DNA of 36,128 nucleotides from NCBI GenBank assembly GCA_963595735.1, contig CAVBJJ010000019.1, positions 1 to 36,128 on the forward strand, written 5' to 3'. Under the pieces are notes generated by a model, which searched no databases, was not told where the DNA came from, and saw only the letters and a program-made list of their open reading frames with translations. Of the stretch, positions 32,179-36,128 are shown piece by piece. The translations under genes and the position numbers were made by a program. Every line of letters starts with the position of its first letter. The first letter of the stretch is position 1. Origin of the DNA: CALWOS01 sp963595735 (GTDB lineage Bacteria; Bacillota; Clostridia; Oscillospirales; Oscillospiraceae).

Positions 32179-33578
32179 TGAAAGAAACCACCCCGGTTAC
32201 GGAAGCGTGGTTTGACAACGCTTGTTTCATTGGGCATTCTATGCTGGAAGCACTGGGTCCTACCAACGCAAAGTACTTTAGTGGGGCGGACTTTTTTGTG
32301 AAAAGCGGTGCAACTTGCAATGCGCTCCTAAGCTATGACCAGTTTAGCTACAAGAAGAACGGGGAAGCCACGACTGGCACCCTGGAGCAGGCATTAGGTG
32401 CCAAAAAATATAAACAGATCTATGTGATGCTGGGAATCAACGAAATCGCGGAGGATAGTACGCATTTCTCCAGCAGCATGACCGATCTTGTCAAGTTGAT
32501 TTCCACTTGCCAGCCCTCTGCAAATATTTATCTGATTTCCGTGACCCCGGTACGGGAGGGGGCGAAAAAGCCGGTGATGTCGTCACAGACCAGCGGCAGT
32601 GATGTGCAGCCGCAGGACAGTGCCTGCACGGTGGAAGATGTGGTAAAATTTAATACTACTCTGCAGGTGATCAGTGTAAATCGGAACTGCTATTATCTGG
32701 ATATATTTGGTAGCTTTGTGGCACACAACGGCTATGCAAAAACAGAATATATGGCAGATGATATTCATCTGAATGCTGCTGGAAATCAGCTTTTCCGTGA
32801 CTACCTGCTGAGCCATACTGTCGATGCACAGCCGGATACGCCGGAGGAAAATGGTTTGTCTGCATTGCAAAAGACAATTGCGCAGGAATTGGAAACCCTG
32901 GACGGAAAATGGACTGTTGCAGTCACAAACCTAGCGACCAAGGAGCAGATCGTTTGCCAAAACACAGAAACGGCAAACGCCACTCCGGCAGCAAATCTGA
33001 TAGATCTCTACATCGCAGCCGCGGTATATGACCGGATTGCCGAGGGAGTCTTGACCGACTCGGCCACCTTGCAGACCTCGGTAAAAAACATGATCATCAG
33101 TAATAATGATGATGCAACAAATACGGTCTTGCGCCTGCTGGGTGATGGGGATGTCTCCGTTGGTATGCAGCGGGTAAATGCATATTGCCAAAGCAAAGGA
33201 TACTCTGCGACTGCGGTAAACCATCTTGCCGGAAGCAGCAGCTATGAGAAAGAAAATTTTACATCTGCGGCAGATTGCAACGCATTACTGACTGCAATTT
33301 TTAACAAAACCTGTGTGGGAGCCGAAAATATGCTCTCTTTGCTGCAGCAGCAAACGATACGCGATAAAATCCCCGCGGGATTGCCTGCCGGTGCTGAACT
33401 CACAATTGGAAACAAAAGTGGTGTGCAAACCGGTGTCGCCATACATGATATTGCAATCATTACAGGAAATGATGTCTCCTATGCATTGAGCATCCTAACA
33501 GAAAATGCAAAAAATGTGCAGGCCGCGGCAAAAGAAATCAGCCGTATCTCCACGCTGGTCTATATGGGACTGAGCTAA
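32178..33578 (+). CDS. SGNH hydrolase fused to an inactive beta-lactamase-like domain
   Basis: 466 aa from a GTG overlapping the previous stop. Residues 12-215 are an SGNH/GDSL esterase: FIGHS with Ser21, GINEI with Asn88, and DDIHLN with Asp194 and His197; Gly in the KSGATC part completes the four blocks, so it looks active. Residues about 228-466 resemble class A beta-lactamases: the SDN-like SNN (308-310) and KSG (413-415) remain, but the SxxK motif reads N273-L-I-D276, so the nucleophile and lysine are lost. No signal peptide is seen, odd for a wall enzyme. SGNH domains of this type can modify or deacetylate wall glycans. A terminator follows at 33594. Confidence 0.8.
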   Translation: MKETTPVTEAWFDNACFIGHSMLEALGPTNAKYFSGADFFVKSGATCNALLSYDQFSYKKNGEATTGTLEQALGAKKYKQIYVMLGINEIAEDSTHFSSSMTDLVKLISTCQPSANIYLISVTPVREGAKKPVMSSQTSGSDVQPQDSACTVEDVVKFNTTLQVISVNRNCYYLDIFGSFVAHNGYAKTEYMADDIHLNAAGNQLFRDYLLSHTVDAQPDTPEENGLSALQKTIAQELETLDGKWTVAVTNLATKEQIVCQNTETANATPAANLIDLYIAAAVYDRIAEGVLTDSATLQTSVKNMIISNNDDATNTVLRLLGDGDVSVGMQRVNAYCQSKGYSATAVNHLAGSSSYEKENFTSAADCNALLTAIFNKTCVGAENMLSLLQQQTIRDKIPAGLPAGAELTIGNKSGVQTGVAIHDIAIITGNDVSYALSILTENAKNVQAAAKEISRISTLVYMGLS

Positions 33579-33593
33579 ATGCATAATAAGATG

Positions 33594-33629
33594 AACACCC
33601 TCGGAATTTTGCTTCCGGGGGTGTTTTTA
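33594..33629 (+). terminator. Terminator after the SGNH gene
   Basis: ACACCCTCGGA pairs with TCCGGGGGTGT (one G-U), followed by TTTTTA. Confidence 0.85.
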
Positions 33630-33635
33630 TGAGCA

Positions 33636-33664
33636 TTGACGAGATAGGATCTCTTTGCTAAAAT
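33636..33664 (+). promoter_or_regulatory. Sigma-A promoter of the alcohol dehydrogenase gene
   Basis: TTGACG, 17-bp spacer, TAAAAT, nearly the same as the asd promoter. The start would be near 33671. Confidence 0.75.
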
Positions 33665-33697
33665 ATATTAGAATGGAACACAAAGGAGGCATCTATC

Positions 33698-34870
33698 ATG
33701 CAAAACTTCCATTGGAATATACAGACGCAAGTGTTTTTCGGGCGAGGACAGATTGCCCAGCTCGGAGCTGCCACGGCAGAATGCGGAAAAAAAGCCTTGA
33801 TCGTGTATGGCGGCGGCAGTGTAAAACGCAGCGGTATATTTGACGCTGCAACAGAGCAGCTGAAAGCCCATGGTGTGTCATATGCAGAACTGGCTGGCGT
33901 TACGCCAAACCCGCGTCTTGACACCGTGAAAAAGGGTGTTGCTGTTTGCAGGGAGGAGGGTGTGGATGTTATTCTCGCCCTGGGCGGCGGCAGCGTAATT
34001 GATTGCGCAAAGGTGATCGCGGGCAGTGTGCATTATCCGGGAGATCCCTGGGATCTGGTAAGCGGCAAGCACCCATATCCGGACGATTTTTTGCCGGTGA
34101 TCGCGGTGGTCACCCTGGCGGCAACCGGAAGTGAGATGGATCACATCGCCGTGATCTCCAATTGGGAAACCAACGAAAAAATTGGTACACGCCATCCCCA
34201 AATGCGGCCTCGTTATGCCATTATGGATCCATGTTATACATTTTCCGTTAGCCGCTATCAGACAGCATCCGGCACAGCAGATATTTTTGCCCACGCGCTG
34301 GAAAATTATCTCAATCCCAAAGGGCGGGAATCCTATATTTTGGACGGATTTGCTGCATCTGTCATGCGTACCTGTGTGGAATATGGGCCTAAGGCGCTGG
34401 AAAATCCGGAAGATTATGAGGCGCGTGCGCAGCTGATGCTGGCAAGCTCCCATGCCATCAATGGACTGCTTAGTTTGGGCAAGGATCATGCTTGGACGGC
34501 ACATGGGTTGGAGCACCAGCTTTCCGCGTATTATGATGTGACACATGGAGCAGGTCTGGCTGTTGTGATTCCGGCTTGGCTGGAATATGTCCTCAATGAG
34601 GAGACCGCACCTAAGCTGCGCCAGCTGGCAGTGCAGGTGTTTCAAATCACACCTACGGGAAATGATGTACAGGATGCCAAGACCGGTATTGCAAAAATGC
34701 GAAATTTCTTTTTTGAGGTTCTGGGCTTGCCGGAAAATCTTCGCGGACTGGGCATTGCGGAGAAAGATAAATTCGCAGAAATGGCTCAAAAAGCGGCAAC
34801 CGGCTCCAGAATGGTATTTGTTCCGATCACACAGGAAGATGCCATGGAAATCTACAAGGCCTGTTTTTGA
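33698..34870 (+). CDS. Iron-containing alcohol dehydrogenase (butanol dehydrogenase type)
   Basis: 390 aa, in the BDH/YqhD branch length range. Cofactor-binding ALGGGSVIDCAKVIA is followed by the iron-ligand region: Asp/His in SGTADIFAHALENYL and the His residues of DHAWTAHGLEHQLS and YYDVTHGAGLAVV. It should reduce aldehydes with NAD(P)H in the cytoplasm; the N-terminal NFHWNIQTQVFFGRGQI is typical of the BDH group, which often prefers NADPH. AAAGGAGG lies about 9 nt before the ATG. It has its own promoter and stands alone, with no obvious pathway partner except possible fermentation links to the fumarase genes downstream. Confidence 0.93.
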   Translation: MQNFHWNIQTQVFFGRGQIAQLGAATAECGKKALIVYGGGSVKRSGIFDAATEQLKAHGVSYAELAGVTPNPRLDTVKKGVAVCREEGVDVILALGGGSVIDCAKVIAGSVHYPGDPWDLVSGKHPYPDDFLPVIAVVTLAATGSEMDHIAVISNWETNEKIGTRHPQMRPRYAIMDPCYTFSVSRYQTASGTADIFAHALENYLNPKGRESYILDGFAASVMRTCVEYGPKALENPEDYEARAQLMLASSHAINGLLSLGKDHAWTAHGLEHQLSAYYDVTHGAGLAVVIPAWLEYVLNEETAPKLRQLAVQVFQITPTGNDVQDAKTGIAKMRNFFFEVLGLPENLRGLGIAEKDKFAEMAQKAATGSRMVFVPITQEDAMEIYKACF

Positions 34871-34873
34871 TTG

Positions 34874-34970
34874 ATATGGCGCAAATTGTGTGATTTCCTC
34901 CTCCCAAATTAAACAAAATTTTTATTTTGTTTAATTTGGGAAAGGACCCCCTATTGACCTTGCGCCATAT
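34874..34970. repeat. Nested perfect inverted repeats upstream of fumarase
   Basis: An outer pair, ATATGGCGCAA (34874-34884) and TTGCGCCATAT (34960-34970), encloses an inner 18-bp perfect inverted repeat (34902-34919 and 34924-34941) with a TTTT loop. No T run follows, so terminator function is uncertain. The right outer arm contains the likely -35 of the fumarase promoter (TTGCGC). Confidence 0.85.
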
Positions 34971-34988
34971 GTCTTGCCGTGTTACAAT
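34960..34988 (+). promoter_or_regulatory. Sigma-A promoter of the fumarase operon
   Basis: TTGCGC, 17-bp spacer, TACAAT. The start would be near 34995, about 30 nt before the ATG. The -35 lies in the outer arm of the nested palindrome. A TTGACC at 34954 has too long a spacer. Confidence 0.6.
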
Positions 34989-35024
34989 ATAGCAAAACAC
35001 ACTTTTTAGGAGATTTATTTTACG

Positions 35025-35864
35025 ATGAAAGAAATTCATGTTGATCGTGTGCGAGACGCGATCGCACGCTTGTGTATGCAAGCAAATTTGCATTTGCCGG
35101 AAGATGTTTCCGCTGCTTTGATTCACGCACACGCTGTAGAAGACAGCGCAGTTGGAAAAGATATTCTTGGTTCTATTTTAGAAAATGTCAAGCTGGCAGA
35201 TCCGATTCCCATGTGTCAGGATACTGGTTTAGCTTGTGTGTTTCTGGAAATTGGCCAAGATGTCCATTTCGTTGGCGGCAATTTGCGCGCTGCTGTAGAT
35301 GCAGGCGTTGCCAAAGGCTATACAGACGGCTATCTCCGCAAGTCCGCTGTATCGGATCCGCTGCAGCGAAAAAATACCGGCGATAACAGCCCTGCCATGT
35401 TGTATACAGAAATTGTTCCCGGCGACACAGTAACGATCACAGTTGCTCCCAAAGGTGCCGGCAGCGAAAATATGAGTCAGGTTCGTATGCTTAAACCCTC
35501 TGATGGAATACAGGGTGTGCGTGATTTTGTACTGGAAGCAATTGAAACCGCAGGCCCGAACCCCTGTCCTCCTATTGTTGTTGGCGTTGGCATTGGTGGA
35601 AATTTTGACAAAGTTGCAAATTTGGCCAAAAGAGCATTGCTGCGCCCTCTTGGTTCCTCCCATCCCGATCCGATGTATGCCGCCTTGGAGAAAGAACTTT
35701 TGGAAAAGATCAATGCTACCGGCATCGGTCCGCAGGGCTTGGGCGGCATGACGACTGCACTGAGCGTACAAATCGAAACACTTCCCACGCATATTGCCTG
35801 TCTTCCCTGCGCTGTTAATATCAATTGCCATGTTGCACGCCACGCCCAGGAGGTTTTGTCATGA
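35025..35864 (+). CDS. Class I fumarate hydratase, alpha subunit
   Basis: 279 aa. It matches the N-terminal (TtdA-like) subunit of oxygen-sensitive [4Fe-4S] hydratases, which convert malate and fumarate. Seen: MCQDTGLACVF with a cluster Cys, ENMSQVRMLKPSDG, PIVVGVGIGGNFDK, LLRPLG and CLPCAVNINCHVARHAQ with further Cys ligands. Clostridia usually split the enzyme into alpha and beta subunits, as here. Fumarate or tartrate specificity is hard to separate by eye, but fumarase is by far the commoner role. GGAG is about 11 nt before the ATG. Its end overlaps the beta subunit gene by 4 nt (ATGA). Confidence 0.93.
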   Translation: MKEIHVDRVRDAIARLCMQANLHLPEDVSAALIHAHAVEDSAVGKDILGSILENVKLADPIPMCQDTGLACVFLEIGQDVHFVGGNLRAAVDAGVAKGYTDGYLRKSAVSDPLQRKNTGDNSPAMLYTEIVPGDTVTITVAPKGAGSENMSQVRMLKPSDGIQGVRDFVLEAIETAGPNPCPPIVVGVGIGGNFDKVANLAKRALLRPLGSSHPDPMYAALEKELLEKINATGIGPQGLGGMTTALSVQIETLPTHIACLPCAVNINCHVARHAQEVLS

Positions 35865-36128
35865 TTCAAGTTACCTGTCCCCTGACAAAAGAAACCGCAG
35901 CGCAGCTGCACGCCGGTGATGTCGTTCGTCTCAACGGGACGATCTATTCCGCGCGAGATGCTGCACACAAGCGTATGTGTGAGGCCGTTGCCAAAGGAGA
36001 GCCTCTCCCCTTCCCGTTGGAAGGTTCCGTTATTTACTATATGGGTCCCTCTCCAACGCAGCCTGGCGATGTTATCGGCGCTGCAGGCCCCACTACCAGC
36101 TATCGTATGGATGCCTATGCGCCTATAC
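35861..36128 (+). CDS. Class I fumarate hydratase, beta subunit (partial)
   Basis: The first 89 codons are inside the window; the gene runs off the end. The start has CCAGGAGG about 8 nt upstream and overlaps the alpha gene by 4 nt. The visible part has the beta-subunit features LHAGDVVRLNGTIYSARDAAHKRM and VIYYMGPSPTQPGDVIGAAGPTTSYRMD, where the RDAAH and GPTTS residues contact substrate (quoted in pieces: RDAAHKRM, YYMGPSP, GAAGPTTS). It completes the dimeric hydratase encoded with the upstream gene. Confidence 0.93.
   Translation, partial: MIQVTCPLTKETAAQLHAGDVVRLNGTIYSARDAAHKRMCEAVAKGEPLPFPLEGSVIYYMGPSPTQPGDVIGAAGPTTSYRMDAYAPI

Noticed and set aside
32160..32180. Programmed -1 frameshift joining the SLH-SH3 and SGNH proteins
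   Set aside because: The downstream frame is closed by a stop at 32163 and the 13 bases available for slippage contain no slippery heptamer.
1..36128. CRISPR array, tRNA or rRNA genes, transposase or integrase
   Set aside because: I saw no regularly spaced short repeats, cloverleaf sequences or mobile-element proteins on reading both strands.

Overview
The window looks like a chromosomal segment of a spore-forming, low-to-mid GC Bacillota of the Clostridia. I favour an Oscillospiraceae/Ruminococcaceae-type gut anaerobe. The basis is sporulation genes (cotJ, a SpoIID-type protein, a CwlD-type amidase), several S-layer-homology (SLH) proteins, a class I fumarase and a VanG-type ligase close to those of gut Firmicutes. 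This placement is inference from gene content only. I recognised no tRNA, rRNA, CRISPR array or insertion sequence.

Layout. (1) 32-2180: a secreted subtilisin-like protease with three SLH repeats, then a small membrane protein. (2) 2301-5651, minus strand: an AlkD-type DNA glycosylase behind a MATE exporter, then a spore-coat cotJ operon in which CotJA and CotJB appear fused ahead of CotJC. (3) 5870-11295: a vanG-type glycopeptide-resistance-like cluster: vanR, vanS, vanW, vanG (D-Ala:D-Ser ligase), a hexapeptide-repeat acetyltransferase and a soluble VanT-like serine racemase. No D,D-peptidase (VanX/VanY/VanXY) is present. Tandem 11-bp repeats that resemble a VanR operator lie across the vanS stop codon. 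(4) 11520-15533: a large mosaic SLH surface protein. (5) 15660-18187: peptide deformylase, divergent from an HTH-AAA ATPase whose C-terminal nuclease motif looks degenerate. (6) 18188-18822: no protein gene, but a strong sigma-A promoter, a cobalamin riboswitch and a terminator on the minus strand with nothing to regulate downstream. This is the most unusual item in the window. (7) 18823-21564: cwlD-like amidase, radA and a CarD-family regulator. (8) 21663-28203: a family 2 glycosyltransferase, PcrA/UvrD helicase, queA and a SpoIID/LytB protein. (9) 28416-33578: asd-dapA-dapB (lysine/diaminopimelate synthesis), followed directly by an SLH-SH3 surface protein and an SGNH hydrolase fused to a beta-lactamase-like domain that has lost its SxxK motif. 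(10) 33698-36128: an iron-dependent alcohol dehydrogenase, a nested perfect palindrome, and the two subunits of a class I fumarase, the second cut by the window edge.

The recurring theme is the cell envelope: precursor synthesis (asd-dapA-dapB), altered precursor termini (vanG cluster), wall remodelling (CwlD-like, SpoIID-like, SGNH) and S-layer-anchored proteins. Many promoters match the sigma-A pattern with a 17-bp spacer, and most transcription units end in clear hairpin terminators.
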